A DNA stretch of 64,000 bases from NCBI RefSeq assembly GCF_001559865.1, contig NZ_LOHE01000080.1:1-64000 (forward strand). The letters are read 5' to 3'. Shown piece by piece: positions 54,684-63,412 of this stretch. The first letter of the stretch is position 1. Every line of letters begins with the position of its first letter. The notes under the pieces were generated by a model. The model was not told where the DNA came from. It made no database searches and worked only from the letters and a program-made list of their open reading frames with translations. This DNA is from Abyssisolibacter fermentans. Its GTDB lineage: Bacteria > Bacillota > Clostridia > Tissierellales > MCWD3. Position numbers and translations under genes: made by a program.

Positions 54684-56007
54684 TGATGAGTCGTCAATAT
54701 GTACTTCACTAAGTTTTGCTCTTGAGGATGAGTTTGAAGTATTTACAGCTTATGATGAAATAACAGCTATAAATATTATAAAGAATAATGAAATATCAAT
54801 AGTGCTTTTGGATTTGAAATTAGGTAGAAGTGATGGAATAAATGTGTTGAAAAAAATAAAATTTTTAAAATCTGACGTTTTAGTTATTATTATGACTGCC
54901 TATGGGACAATAGAGTCTTCAGTGCAGGCTATTAAGGCTGGTGCTTTTTATTACATAACAAAACCAATTAATATTGACGAACTTAGACTTCTTCTCGAAA
55001 AGTCAAAGGAATATATTGTATTAAATTCTAGGATTAAATACTTAAGTGCTCAAATCGGTAATGGTGTTTCTAAATTTGGATTAGTAGGAAGCTCAAAAAA
55101 AATGATTAATATTTTTGATTTGATTTCAAAAGTAAAAGATATAGATACAAATGTGTTAGTAAATGGAGAAAGTGGTACAGGTAAAGAACTTGTGGCTAGA
55201 GCAATACATTTTGAGGGAAAAAGAAAGGACAAGCCTTTTAACATTATTAATTGCCCTGCTATCCCAGGAAACTTGTTAGAAAGTGAATTATTTGGATTTA
55301 GAAAAGGTTCATTTACTGGAGCAGTTGAAGATAGAAAAGGGATAATAGAGCTTTCAGATGGAGGGACACTTTTTTTAGATGAAGTAGGTGACATAGATAT
55401 AAGTCTTCAAGCGAAACTTTTGAGAGTTATTCAAGAAAAGAAAGTATGCCCTATTGGATCATCTGAAAGAATAAAGGTTAACGTCAGATTTATTTCAGCA
55501 ACTAATAAAAATTTAGAAGAAGAAGTGAAATTAGGCAACTTCAGAGAAGATTTGTTTTATAGGTTAAATGTAATAAATATTAATATGCCCCCATTGAGGG
55601 AAAGGACGGAAGATATATCTAGACTTACGGGTGAGTTTATTAAAAAATACAATATACTACTAGAAAAGAATATAAAAGGGATAACAGCTAAGGCTCTTGA
55701 AGCACTGGAAAAATACAAATTTAAAGGAAATGTAAGAGAACTAGAAAATATAATAGAACGCGGGGTAGCATTAACTGATAATGATTTTATTGACGTAGAT
55801 GATTTACCTGATAAAGTGATGAAAGTAGAAAATATTATAAAGACTAGAGAAGATGTCATACCTGTACATGTAGGTGAAGACCTAAAAACAATAGAGAAGA
55901 AAGTTATAAAGGCAACATTAAAGAAGTTTAATAATAAAAAGAAAACAGCACAAATACTTGGTATAAGTGAAAGAGCTTTAAGATATAAAGCGAAAGAGTG
56001 TGAATAG
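54661..56007 (+). CDS. NtrC-type sigma-54 activator
   Basis: A 448-residue response regulator. The receiver has phospho-acceptor Asp51 (VLLDLKLG); the AAA+ domain has Walker A GESGTGKELVARA, the sigma-54-contacting loop GSFTGA and Walker B GGTLFLDEVGD; the C-terminal Fis-type HTH reads KKTAQILGISERALRYK. I use the ATG at 54661, inside the end of the kinase gene, rather than a TTG 9 bp earlier. It should activate the -24/-12 promoter at 56132 directly downstream. Confidence 0.94.
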   Translation: MEKLLIVDDESSICTSLSFALEDEFEVFTAYDEITAINIIKNNEISIVLLDLKLGRSDGINVLKKIKFLKSDVLVIIMTAYGTIESSVQAIKAGAFYYITKPINIDELRLLLEKSKEYIVLNSRIKYLSAQIGNGVSKFGLVGSSKKMINIFDLISKVKDIDTNVLVNGESGTGKELVARAIHFEGKRKDKPFNIINCPAIPGNLLESELFGFRKGSFTGAVEDRKGIIELSDGGTLFLDEVGDIDISLQAKLLRVIQEKKVCPIGSSERIKVNVRFISATNKNLEEEVKLGNFREDLFYRLNVININMPPLRERTEDISRLTGEFIKKYNILLEKNIKGITAKALEALEKYKFKGNVRELENIIERGVALTDNDFIDVDDLPDKVMKVENIIKTREDVIPVHVGEDLKTIEKKVIKATLKKFNNKKKTAQILGISERALRYKAKECE

Positions 56008-56011
56008 TAAA

Positions 56012-56052
56012 CCTGCAAAATTTGCATAACGGCAAATTTTGCAGGTTTTTTT
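56012..56052 (+). terminator. Terminator after the sigma-54 activator gene
   Basis: CCTGCAAAATTTGC pairs perfectly with GCAAATTTTGCAGG and T7 follows. It separates the regulator genes from the gltS operon. Confidence 0.9.
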
Positions 56053-56131
56053 ATTGCTGTAATAAAAGTTGAAAAAAGCAAAATTGATGCTTAAGCTGAT
56101 GATATACAGATTTCAAATAAAAAATATATAC

Positions 56132-56147
56132 TGGCATAAAATTTGCT
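56132..56147 (+). promoter_or_regulatory. Sigma-54 (-24/-12) promoter of the gltS operon
   Basis: TGGCAT-AAAAT-TTGCT matches the consensus TGGCAC-N5-TTGCW, with the GG and GC exactly 10 nt apart. It lies about 100 bp before gltS and follows the sigma-54 activator gene. Confidence 0.88.
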
Positions 56148-56181
56148 ATATATAAATTCACAGTCTTTTAAAATTAGAACT

Positions 56182-56193
56182 GCAAACGTTTGC
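56182..56193. promoter_or_regulatory. Palindrome resembling a CcpA cre site
   Basis: GCAAACGTTTGC, within CTGCAAACGTTTGCTC, fits the cre pattern TGNAARCGNTTNCA at all but the last position. It lies about 35 bp downstream of the predicted transcription start, where binding would block elongation. Catabolite control is inference. Confidence 0.4.
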
Positions 56194-56250
56194 TCTAAAA
56201 TAACTTGTTTCAATAAGCATTTTAATATCAACATTAGAGGGGGAATTATT

Positions 56251-57483
56251 TTGGATGGAAAAATTGTAAATAATATTTTAACACTTAATTTTGACATGAT
56301 AGCAACATTAGCAATAGCGGTTTTATTATTACTTTTAGGGTACTTTCTACGAAAAAAAATCACTTTATTGGAAAAATTCTGTATTCCTGCTCCTGTTATT
56401 GGAGGATTAATATTTGCAATAATTGCATTAATATTAAAAGAGACAAATGTAATGACAATAAAATTAGATACAACATTCCAAACACCATTTATGATTGCAT
56501 TTTTTACTATAGTTGGTCTTGGAGGTAGTTTTTCACTTCTTAAAAAAGGTGGAGTTACTTTAATAATATATTGGCTGCTTTGTGGAGTAATGTCTGTTGC
56601 GCAAAATGCAATTGGTGTAATTTGTGCGAAATTAACAGGGATTCATCCTATTCTTGGAGTTATGGCAGGCGCTGTATCAATGGAAGGTGGTCATGGTGCA
56701 GCAGCAGCGTTTGGTAAAACAGCAGAAAGCATGGGAGTAACTGGTGCTTCTACAGTAGCAATAGCAGCTGCAACATTTGGTCTTATAGCTGGAGGGCTTA
56801 TTGGAGGTCCAATTGCCAAACATCTAGTTGATAGAAATAAACTAAAAGCCGAAAATGTTAATATGGATAGTACTGAGACTTTTGAAGAAGTAGCAGGAAT
56901 ATCAAATAATACCAAAATTACATCAAATGTATTGATGGTACAGATAGCACTCATAGTAGTCTGTATGACGGTAGGTACTGTTGTTAGCGGTTGGTTTTCA
57001 AAAGCTACAGGACTTGTTCTTCCGCAGTATGTTGGTGCAATGTTTGTTGCTGTAATTGTTAGGAACATCAACGATAAATTAAATTTTGTAAATATAAATT
57101 ATTATGTAATAGATTTACTTAGCAATGTATTCCTTGGGATATTCTTATCAATGGCTCTAATGTCATTAAGATTATGGGAGCTAGCTGGACTAGCTGGACC
57201 ATTATTTGTAATAGTTGTAGCTCAAGTACTATTTATAATTGTATATACAACATTTATAGCATTTAAATTACTTGGTAAAAATTACGATGCAGCTGCTATG
57301 TGTGCAGGTATGGCAGGACATGGAATGGGAGCTACTCCAAATGCTATAGCTAATATAGGAGCAGTAACAGAGAAATATGGATCATCACCAAGAGCATTTC
57401 TTATAGTACCTGTTGTTGGAGCATTTTTAATAGATCTTATTGGAATACCAAATATAGTGTGGTTTATGAATATGTTTATATAA
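56251..57483 (+). CDS. gltS: Sodium/glutamate symporter
   Basis: A 410-residue inner-membrane sodium:glutamate importer of the GltS family with about ten helices and two re-entrant loops. The N-terminal KFCIPAPVIGGLIFAI and GHGAAAAFGKTAESMG, and GHGMGATPNAIANIGA in the C-half are the paired conserved loops of GltS. The start is a TTG at 56251 after AGGGGG; the longer upstream frame would overlap the sigma-54 promoter. First gene of the operon with ftcD, hutD and fchA. Confidence 0.92.
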   Translation: MDGKIVNNILTLNFDMIATLAIAVLLLLLGYFLRKKITLLEKFCIPAPVIGGLIFAIIALILKETNVMTIKLDTTFQTPFMIAFFTIVGLGGSFSLLKKGGVTLIIYWLLCGVMSVAQNAIGVICAKLTGIHPILGVMAGAVSMEGGHGAAAAFGKTAESMGVTGASTVAIAAATFGLIAGGLIGGPIAKHLVDRNKLKAENVNMDSTETFEEVAGISNNTKITSNVLMVQIALIVVCMTVGTVVSGWFSKATGLVLPQYVGAMFVAVIVRNINDKLNFVNINYYVIDLLSNVFLGIFLSMALMSLRLWELAGLAGPLFVIVVAQVLFIIVYTTFIAFKLLGKNYDAAAMCAGMAGHGMGATPNAIANIGAVTEKYGSSPRAFLIVPVVGAFLIDLIGIPNIVWFMNMFI

Positions 57484-57515
57484 AATAAAAAAATACTTTT
57501 AGGGAGGAATAAAAA

Positions 57516-58412
57516 ATGGCAAGAAAGATAATCGAATGTGTACCAAACTTTAGTGAAGGAAGAAATAAAGAAGTAATAGAGGCAGTAGTTGATGAAGTAA
57601 GAAAAGTTAAGGGAGTAAGCCTTTTAAGCTATAGCTCAGATAAAGATCACAATAGAACTGTTGTAACATTTATAGGTGAACCTCAAGCCGTTGAAGATGC
57701 AGCTTTCTATTTGACTAAAAAAGCTGCTGAGCTTATAGATATGACTGTTCATCATGGTGGACATCCAAGAATGGGTGCTACAGATGTTGTTCCATTTATA
57801 CCTGTTTCCAATGTTACTATGGAGGAATGTGTTGAAGTTGCAAAAAAAGTAGGTAAAAGAATAGGTGAATTAGAAATACCTGTATATCTATATGAAGACG
57901 CTGCTTCAAAACCTGAAAGGAAAAATCTTGCAAGTGTAAGAAAAGGACAATATGAAGGATTTTTTGAAAAGATAAAGGAAGCTGAGTGGAAACCTGATTT
58001 TGGTCCAGCTGTTATGAATGCAAAAGCAGGAGCTACTGCTGTTGGTGCAAGAGTGCCTCTTATTGCATATAATGTTAATCTTGATACAGATGACATTGAT
58101 ATAGCAAATAAGATTGCAAAAATAGTTAGACATATAGGTGGAGGCTTAAGATATGTAAAAGCAATGGGAGTGAAGCTTGAGGAAAGAAATATAGTACAAG
58201 TTTCTATGAACCTTGTAAATTTTGAAAAGACATCAATATACAGAGCAGTTGAAATGGTTAGAATGGAAGCAAAAAGATATGGTGTGTCAGTTATTGGGAC
58301 TGAACTAATAGGGTTACTTCCAATGAAAGCACTTATTGATTGCGCAGAATATTATTTGCAGATAGAAAACTTCAATATGGATCAAATACTTGAGACAAGA
58401 GTATCGGAATAA
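57516..58412 (+). CDS. ftcD: Glutamate formimidoyltransferase
   Basis: A 298-residue enzyme that moves the formimino group of N-formiminoglutamate to tetrahydrofolate, giving glutamate. The N-terminal IIECVPNFSEGRNKEVIEAV and the active-site region HHGGHPRMGATDVVPFIPVS near residue 80 are typical of the FtcD transferase domain. The cyclodeaminase domain present in the fused enzyme is a separate gene here (59182). AGGGAGG precedes the ATG. Confidence 0.95.
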   Translation: MARKIIECVPNFSEGRNKEVIEAVVDEVRKVKGVSLLSYSSDKDHNRTVVTFIGEPQAVEDAAFYLTKKAAELIDMTVHHGGHPRMGATDVVPFIPVSNVTMEECVEVAKKVGKRIGELEIPVYLYEDAASKPERKNLASVRKGQYEGFFEKIKEAEWKPDFGPAVMNAKAGATAVGARVPLIAYNVNLDTDDIDIANKIAKIVRHIGGGLRYVKAMGVKLEERNIVQVSMNLVNFEKTSIYRAVEMVRMEAKRYGVSVIGTELIGLLPMKALIDCAEYYLQIENFNMDQILETRVSE

Positions 58413-58428
58413 GAATAAACTTGATATA

Positions 58429-58467
58429 GCAGCATAAATACCCTATTAATATAGGTATTTATGCTGT
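58429..58467 (+). terminator. Intra-operon hairpin after ftcD
   Basis: CAGCATAAATACC pairs perfectly with GGTATTTATGCTG, but no T run follows directly. It may be a partial terminator or an mRNA processing/stabilising hairpin that sets the ratio of gltS-ftcD to hutD-fchA. Confidence 0.55.
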
Positions 58468-58507
58468 ATATTTTGGAATTATTTAGAGTTTGAAGGGGAG
58501 AAAAAAG

Positions 58508-59116
58508 GTGGCATATTCTATAAAAATAGTAAAAAAAGAGCTGCAAAAAACTAGTGAATGGTCTGGAGGAACTACTACAGAATTATACATATATCCTGAA
58601 GGCAGTGATTACAAGAAAAGAGATTTTTTATGGAGGCTTAGTTCGGCTGCTGTAAATTTAGAAGAATCGACATTTACACATCTTCCAGAGGTACAGAGAA
58701 TTATTATGGTATTAGAGGGTGAAATGAAACTAAAGCATGAAGGTCACTATACTGTAGATTTAACTCCTTTTAAGCAAGATACTTTTGATGGCAACTTTAC
58801 TACTAAAAGTTTTGGTAAAGTAAAAGATTTTAATCTTATGATGAAAGAGGGCTGTAAAGGAAAAATCAAGGCTTTAGATTTCAGTAATGATTTAGAAATA
58901 GATATAAAGAATCATGAAATAAAAACAACAGAAGCTTTTTACAGCTTGAGTGATGATGTTGAAATAATTATTAATGATAAAGAAAAAGTTTGTTTAAATA
59001 AGGAAGATTTGATGCTTATAAATATAGATAATAATTTAGAAACTATTCATTTATCCATAATTAATAATGAAGGGATAAATAAGAAATTAGTAAGAGCAAG
59101 TATTAAGGAAAAATAA
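58508..59116 (+). CDS. hutD: HutD/Ves family protein
   Basis: A 202-residue cupin-fold protein. The signature WSGGTTTELYIYPEG (about residues 14-28), FLWRLSSAAVNLEESTFTHL and LPEVQRIIMVLEGEM match HutD, a protein often encoded with histidine-degradation genes whose biochemical role is unsettled. I use the GTG at 58508, 9 bp after GGGGAG. It sits between ftcD and fchA, which supports a role in formiminoglutamate metabolism. Confidence 0.87.
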   Translation: MAYSIKIVKKELQKTSEWSGGTTTELYIYPEGSDYKKRDFLWRLSSAAVNLEESTFTHLPEVQRIIMVLEGEMKLKHEGHYTVDLTPFKQDTFDGNFTTKSFGKVKDFNLMMKEGCKGKIKALDFSNDLEIDIKNHEIKTTEAFYSLSDDVEIIINDKEKVCLNKEDLMLINIDNNLETIHLSIINNEGINKKLVRASIKEK

Positions 59117-59181
59117 GTTTAATTATTATGTGTAGAAATTATGAGAAAAGAATGTTAACTTATTGAAAAGGGGGAATTAGA

Positions 59182-59799
59182 ATGTTACAAGACTTAAAAT
59201 TAAAAGAATTTTTAGAAAAAACCGCATCTAAAGATCCTGTTCCGGGTGGAGGAAGTGTAGCTGCTTTAAGTGCATCTATTTCTGCAAGTCTAATAGCTAT
59301 GGTTGCTAATCTAACCATAGGAAAAACAGGATATGAGAAATCAGAAGATGAGATGAAAAAAATATTGAACATAGCCAGTAATGTAAGCAAGAAATCTGTT
59401 AATGATATAGATAGAGATTCAAATGCCTTTAATGAAGTTATGACAGCATTTAAACTTCCGAAAAGTAATGACGACGAAAAGTCTAAAAGAAAAGATGCAA
59501 TACAAAGTGGTTTTAAAAATGCTGCTTTAGTTCCTTTGGAAGTAGCAAAAGATGCTATTGAGTTGATGGATTATGCTTCAATAATGGTGGAAAAAGGTAA
59601 TAAAAATGCTGTTACAGATGCTGCTGTGGCTGCAATGATGGCAAGAACTGCGGTATTGTCAGCGTTATACAATGTAAAAATCAACTTATCGTCAATAAAA
59701 GATGAAAAATTTGTAACTGAAACTTCAAAAGAAGTAGATAAATTAAGAATAAAAGCAGTAGAGTTAGAGAATAAGATTCTTTCAAAGGTACAGCTGTAA
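59182..59799 (+). CDS. fchA: Formiminotetrahydrofolate cyclodeaminase
   Basis: A 205-residue helical enzyme converting 5-formimino-tetrahydrofolate to methenyl-tetrahydrofolate and ammonia. The motif SKDPVPGGGSVAALSASISA near residue 14 and a small-residue-rich C-terminus (KNAVTDAAVAAMMARTAVL) are the family hallmarks. AAGGGGG precedes the ATG. With ftcD it completes recovery of the one-carbon unit. It is the last gene of the operon. Confidence 0.93.
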   Translation: MLQDLKLKEFLEKTASKDPVPGGGSVAALSASISASLIAMVANLTIGKTGYEKSEDEMKKILNIASNVSKKSVNDIDRDSNAFNEVMTAFKLPKSNDDEKSKRKDAIQSGFKNAALVPLEVAKDAIELMDYASIMVEKGNKNAVTDAAVAAMMARTAVLSALYNVKINLSSIKDEKFVTETSKEVDKLRIKAVELENKILSKVQL

Positions 59800-59822
59800 T
59801 AGTATAAAGATAAAGAGTTAGT

Positions 59823-59880
59823 ATCCTTTTCTGGTGTTTTATAAAAATAATATAAAGCACTATTGAAAAGGATTTTTTTT
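59823..59880 (+). terminator. Terminator of the gltS-fchA operon
   Basis: ATCCTTTTC pairs with GAAAAGGAT and T8 follows; an inner GGTG/CACT pairing extends the stem. Confidence 0.8.
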
Positions 59881-60066
59881 ATTTTATACATACAAGTTTT
59901 AGATATTTTACTTTAAAATATAATATTGTGATATAATTATGCATATTTGGATAATTCAAAAAGCTAAAATTGATTCAAAATAGAATTAAATATTGATGTT
60001 TATTAAACTACTCATATGAAAAATTAGCAGCAGTTTATATAATACATAAATAAAAGGAGGCAGAAA

Positions 60067-61335
60067 ATGAAGATAATCAAGGAATTAATAAAACCTTATA
60101 AGGGCTTGCCTAAGGAGGTATATATAATAGCCTTATTAAGGCTCATTAATGCTATGAGAGTATGGATGAATTCATTTTTAGCTATAAAATTAAATAGTAT
60201 ATTTACAATGAATAATATTTTATTAGGTAAAGATTTTTTAACTTGTAGTGGGACTGGTATTTTGGGATTGGTATGTATTTTATTTATATTATTAGGTGGA
60301 AAATTAACTGATACTGTTGGTAGAAAAAAAATTATAATTATATTTGATTTACTTGTAGCTTTAAGTTACTTAATAAGTGGGTTTATGAAGTCCTCTATGG
60401 CTATGTTGTATATAATTTCTTTAGCTTCAGTATTTATTAGTATTGCACAACCAGCTCATGATGCACTTATAGCAGATATAACAACACCTAAAAACAGAAC
60501 AGGAGCATATTCGTTATTATACTTAGGAAAAAATATAGGTCTTGCTGTTGGTCCATTAGTAGGCATGTTGTTATTTAGGAAGTCAATTAAATTTCTTTTT
60601 ATTGCAAATGCAGTAATTTCTTTAGTTACAACATGTATTATCTTAATATTTATTAAAGATACATTTAAAATATCTAAAAATGAAGAATTAGGAGAAGATA
60701 GAAAGTTAGAGCAGCATGTTAAAGGTTCTGTTCTAAAAGTATTGGTTAGTAGACCTATTTTAATATATTTTTCATTGATTATGGCTGGATATTTTTTTGT
60801 ATACTCACAGTGGAGTTTCTTAATCCCACAGTATACAGAAGCTAATTTTGCAAATGAAGGTGCAAAATTGTATTGTTATCTAGCTAGCTTTAATGGAGTA
60901 ATAGTTATAATCTTTACGGCAGTAATTACAGCTATGCTGTCAAAGGTAAAGAATATTAGAAAAATTGTGTATGGCGGACTATTATATGCTGTTGGGATAG
61001 GTTTATTAGGATTTTATAGTACCAAAGCAGGCTTTTTTATAGCTGCATTTATATTTTCTATAGGGGAAATAACTGTAATGATTAGCAGTGTGCCTTTTAT
61101 AGTGAATCATACTCCAGCTTCTCATAGAGGAAGAATAAGCGCTGTATTACCTCTAATAACAGGTTTTGGGTATGGGCTTGGCCCAATTATTAGTAGTAAG
61201 TTAATAAGAAAAATTACCATTGCAACAGCATTGAAATATATTGGAGTGATAATGTTGATTTATACTTTGTTGATGTTCTTGTTAGGAAAAAAAGAAAAAA
61301 ATATTGAACAAAATGTAACTTTATTAAAAAATTGA
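60067..61335 (+). CDS. MFS exporter, fourth paralogue group member
   Basis: A 422-residue 12-helix major facilitator. The motif A region GGKLTDTVGRKKIIIIFD and SLASVFISIAQPAHDALIAD are shared with the next gene. The N-terminal third differs oddly: residues about 33-75 (RVWMNSFLAIKLNSIF...) lack similarity to the aligned part of the copy at 61939 although the rest is close. AAGGAGGC precedes the ATG. Substrate unknown. Function of TM1-TM2 may be altered. Confidence 0.85.
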   Translation: MKIIKELIKPYKGLPKEVYIIALLRLINAMRVWMNSFLAIKLNSIFTMNNILLGKDFLTCSGTGILGLVCILFILLGGKLTDTVGRKKIIIIFDLLVALSYLISGFMKSSMAMLYIISLASVFISIAQPAHDALIADITTPKNRTGAYSLLYLGKNIGLAVGPLVGMLLFRKSIKFLFIANAVISLVTTCIILIFIKDTFKISKNEELGEDRKLEQHVKGSVLKVLVSRPILIYFSLIMAGYFFVYSQWSFLIPQYTEANFANEGAKLYCYLASFNGVIVIIFTAVITAMLSKVKNIRKIVYGGLLYAVGIGLLGFYSTKAGFFIAAFIFSIGEITVMISSVPFIVNHTPASHRGRISAVLPLITGFGYGLGPIISSKLIRKITIATALKYIGVIMLIYTLLMFLLGKKEKNIEQNVTLLKN

Positions 61336-61471
61336 GTAAATATCAATGCTTCAAAGTTTATATTCATGTTATTAAGCAAAAATTATAAAACAAATAAATT
61401 AATATTTGACAATTTTGAAAAAATATAATAACATGTAATAGCAATAATAAATTATAAAGGAGGTCGTTTTA

Positions 61472-61570
61472 ATGAAATCAAGTAAATATGGTAATTCTGA
61501 TAATTCTAATTTAATAAAACTTCATAACATCTTTTTTGAAATGACCAATAAGGTTAATTACATACAGTAA
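61472..61570 (+). CDS. Small ORF, 32 aa
   Basis: AAAGGAGGT lies 8 bp before an ATG that opens a 32-residue frame (MKSSKYGNSDNSNLIKLHNI, then FFEMTNKVNYIQ). The ribosome site is excellent. It could be a leader peptide or the cut-off N-terminus of a regulator; LIKLHNIFFEMTNKV looks like a MarR-type start, but this is a weak impression. Confidence 0.4.
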   Translation: MKSSKYGNSDNSNLIKLHNIFFEMTNKVNYIQ

Positions 61571-61598
61571 TCTGCATATAATTAAATTAATGTATATA

Positions 61599-61628
61599 AG
61601 ACCATGGGTTGTTTCCTGTGGTCTTTAT
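61599..61628 (+). terminator. Terminator after the small ORF
   Basis: AAGACCA pairs with TGGTCTTT across a GGGTTGTTTCC loop, and T-rich sequence follows. Confidence 0.6.
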
Positions 61629-61704
61629 TTGAGCAGAGAACCTAAATCTATGATTTAGTGTGAATCGCTTACTCCTAGGAACGAAGTGAGTAGGAGTTTC
61701 ATTG
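61629..61704 (+). repeat. Best copy of the dispersed hairpin repeat
   Basis: GAGCAGAGAACC, AAATC-TAT-GATTT, GTGAATCGCTTACTCCTAGG and AACGAAGTGAGTAGGAG occur in order. ACTCCTA pairs with TAGGAGT around GGAACGAAGTGAG. Other copies are at 18370, 39887, 40113 and 63413. Confidence 0.8.
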
Positions 61705-61729
61705 TATAAAATAAATTATTATTTTGTAT

Positions 61730-61774
61730 AAAAAGACCGTGATGTTACAATGTAACATTTATGGTCTTTTTAAT
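61730..61774 (+). terminator. Terminator upstream of the fifth MFS gene
   Basis: AAAAAGACC pairs with GGTCTTTTT, with an inner GTTAC-AAT-GTAAC hairpin. Confidence 0.7.
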
Positions 61775-61938
61775 ATAACCTAAATTTTGATCTAATGATT
61801 CATATTACTTTTATCAAGGTTAGGAACTAAAAGCGGAGGGATGAATAATGCTAATTGATTTGTATAGAAACAAGATGATAATTAATTATAAAAACAAAGG
61901 AATTTTTTACAGCAATACATAATAAAGGAGAGATAAAA

Positions 61939-63174
61939 TTGAATATTATAAAAAAATTACTAAAGCCGTATACAGGGTTACCAAAAGAAGTATATGTAAT
62001 ATTTATATCAAGAATTATTAATGCAATGGGAGTATTTATATTTCCGCTATTAACACTTATATTAACTAAAAAAATTGGTATGAGTGAAGATACAACTGGA
62101 GAGTGGATAGCTGTTTTTGGGATTATATTTATGCCAGCAGGGTTATTAGGTGGAAAACTAACAGATACAATTGGTAGAAAAAAAATCATAATTATATTTG
62201 ATTCACTTGGAGCTTTGAGTTACTTATTATGTGGGTTTGTAGAGCCTTCTATGACTACAGTGTATTTAATTGCCTTAGCTTCAGTATTTATGGGTATTGC
62301 ACAACCTGCACATGATGCACTTATAGCAGATGTAACAACACCTGAAAATAGAGAAGGAGCGTATTCTTTGACATATTTAGGTTTCAACATGGGTTTTGCA
62401 TTAGGACCAGCAATTGGAGGTTTATTATTTGAAAATCATTTGAATTTGCTATTTATTGGAGATGCACTAACAGCTATGATTGCAACGGGTCTTATTCTAA
62501 TATTTGTTAATGATACATTTGAAAAATCAAAGAATGAGAAAATTGGCAAAGAAAGAAAGTTAGAACAACATGTTGAGGGTTCAGTTATAAAAGTATTATT
62601 TAGTAGGCCTATTTTAATAATTTTTTCAATGATAATGTTTGGGTATGCTTTTGTATATTCACAATGGAGTTTTTTAATGCCACTACATACAGAAGCTAAT
62701 TTTACAAATGAAGGTGCAAAATTATTTGGTTATATAGCAAGCTTTAATGGAGTAATAGTTATGATTTTTACAGCAGTAGTTACAGCGATGCTTGATAAAG
62801 TAAAAAATATAAGAAAAGTTGTGTATGGTGGATTATTATATGCAATTGGCTTAGGTTTACTAGGATTTTATAGTGCAAAAGCAGGCTTTTTTATAGCTGT
62901 ATTTATATTTACTATAGGTGAAATAATAGTGACTATTAGCAGTACTCCTTTCATAGTAAATCATACACCAGCTTCTCATAGAGGAAGAGTTAGTGCAATA
63001 TTACCTTTTATAATAGGTTCTGGGAATGTTTTAGGTCCAGTTATTATTGGTAAGGCTCTTAATATAATAACTATTGCTACAGCATGGAGATATATTGGAT
63101 TAATTATGTTGATTTATGCTATGTTAATGTTCTTGTTAGAAAAGAATGAAAAAAGATTGACAAATGTGGATTAA
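61939..63174 (+). CDS. MFS exporter, fifth paralogue
   Basis: A 411-residue 12-helix major facilitator with TM1 MGVFIFPLLTLILTKKIGMS and motif A GGKLTDTIGRKKIIIIFD. Residues after about 70 are closely similar to the protein encoded at 60067, and the N-terminus is close to the one at 63570. The start is a TTG at 61939 after AAAGGAGAG. Likely a drug or metabolite exporter. Confidence 0.87.
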   Translation: MNIIKKLLKPYTGLPKEVYVIFISRIINAMGVFIFPLLTLILTKKIGMSEDTTGEWIAVFGIIFMPAGLLGGKLTDTIGRKKIIIIFDSLGALSYLLCGFVEPSMTTVYLIALASVFMGIAQPAHDALIADVTTPENREGAYSLTYLGFNMGFALGPAIGGLLFENHLNLLFIGDALTAMIATGLILIFVNDTFEKSKNEKIGKERKLEQHVEGSVIKVLFSRPILIIFSMIMFGYAFVYSQWSFLMPLHTEANFTNEGAKLFGYIASFNGVIVMIFTAVVTAMLDKVKNIRKVVYGGLLYAIGLGLLGFYSAKAGFFIAVFIFTIGEIIVTISSTPFIVNHTPASHRGRVSAILPFIIGSGNVLGPVIIGKALNIITIATAWRYIGLIMLIYAMLMFLLEKNEKRLTNVD

Positions 63175-63239
63175 CTAACATATCAGCTACGGCATTTATT
63201 AATGCAATTTATAAATTCAGAATGGACTAATAAAAAAGT

Positions 63240-63282
63240 TTGACATACATAAAGCATTATTTTATAATAAAAATAATGCTTT
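63240..63282 (+). promoter_or_regulatory. Promoter overlapping a 13-bp palindrome
   Basis: TTGACA at 63240-63245 and TATAAT at 63263-63268 are 17 bp apart. The palindrome AAAGCATTATTTT/AAAATAATGCTTT (63251-63263 with 63270-63282) covers the -10 region and could be an operator, or the terminator of the preceding gene. Confidence 0.55.
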
Positions 63283-63286
63283 ATTA

Positions 63287-63325
63287 TTTAAGCAGAGAAT
63301 CCAAATTTTATTTGGTTAATGTAAT
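63287..63325 (+). repeat. Partial dispersed repeat
   Basis: AAGCAGAGAATCCAAATTTT with ATTTGGTTAATGTAA resembles the left part of the 61629 repeat; CCAAA/TTTGG forms the hairpin. Confidence 0.5.
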
Positions 63326-63378
63326 AAATTAATACAAAAATAAATTATAACTATGGTAGATATTTAAATGTTTTTATT

Positions 63379-63410
63379 AAAAAACGCATTGATTTCTGCG
63401 TTTTTTTTTG
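63379..63410 (+). terminator. Terminator-like hairpin upstream of the sixth MFS gene
   Basis: AAAACGCA pairs with TGCGTTTT around TTGATTTC and T9 follows. It lies between the promoter at 63240 and the sixth MFS gene. Confidence 0.65.
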
Positions 63411-63412
63411 GT

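Noticed and set aside
56143-56250. Longer N-terminus for gltS
   Set aside because: The extension overlaps the -12 box and leader of the sigma-54 promoter and does not resemble GltS; the TTG at 56251 follows a good ribosome site.
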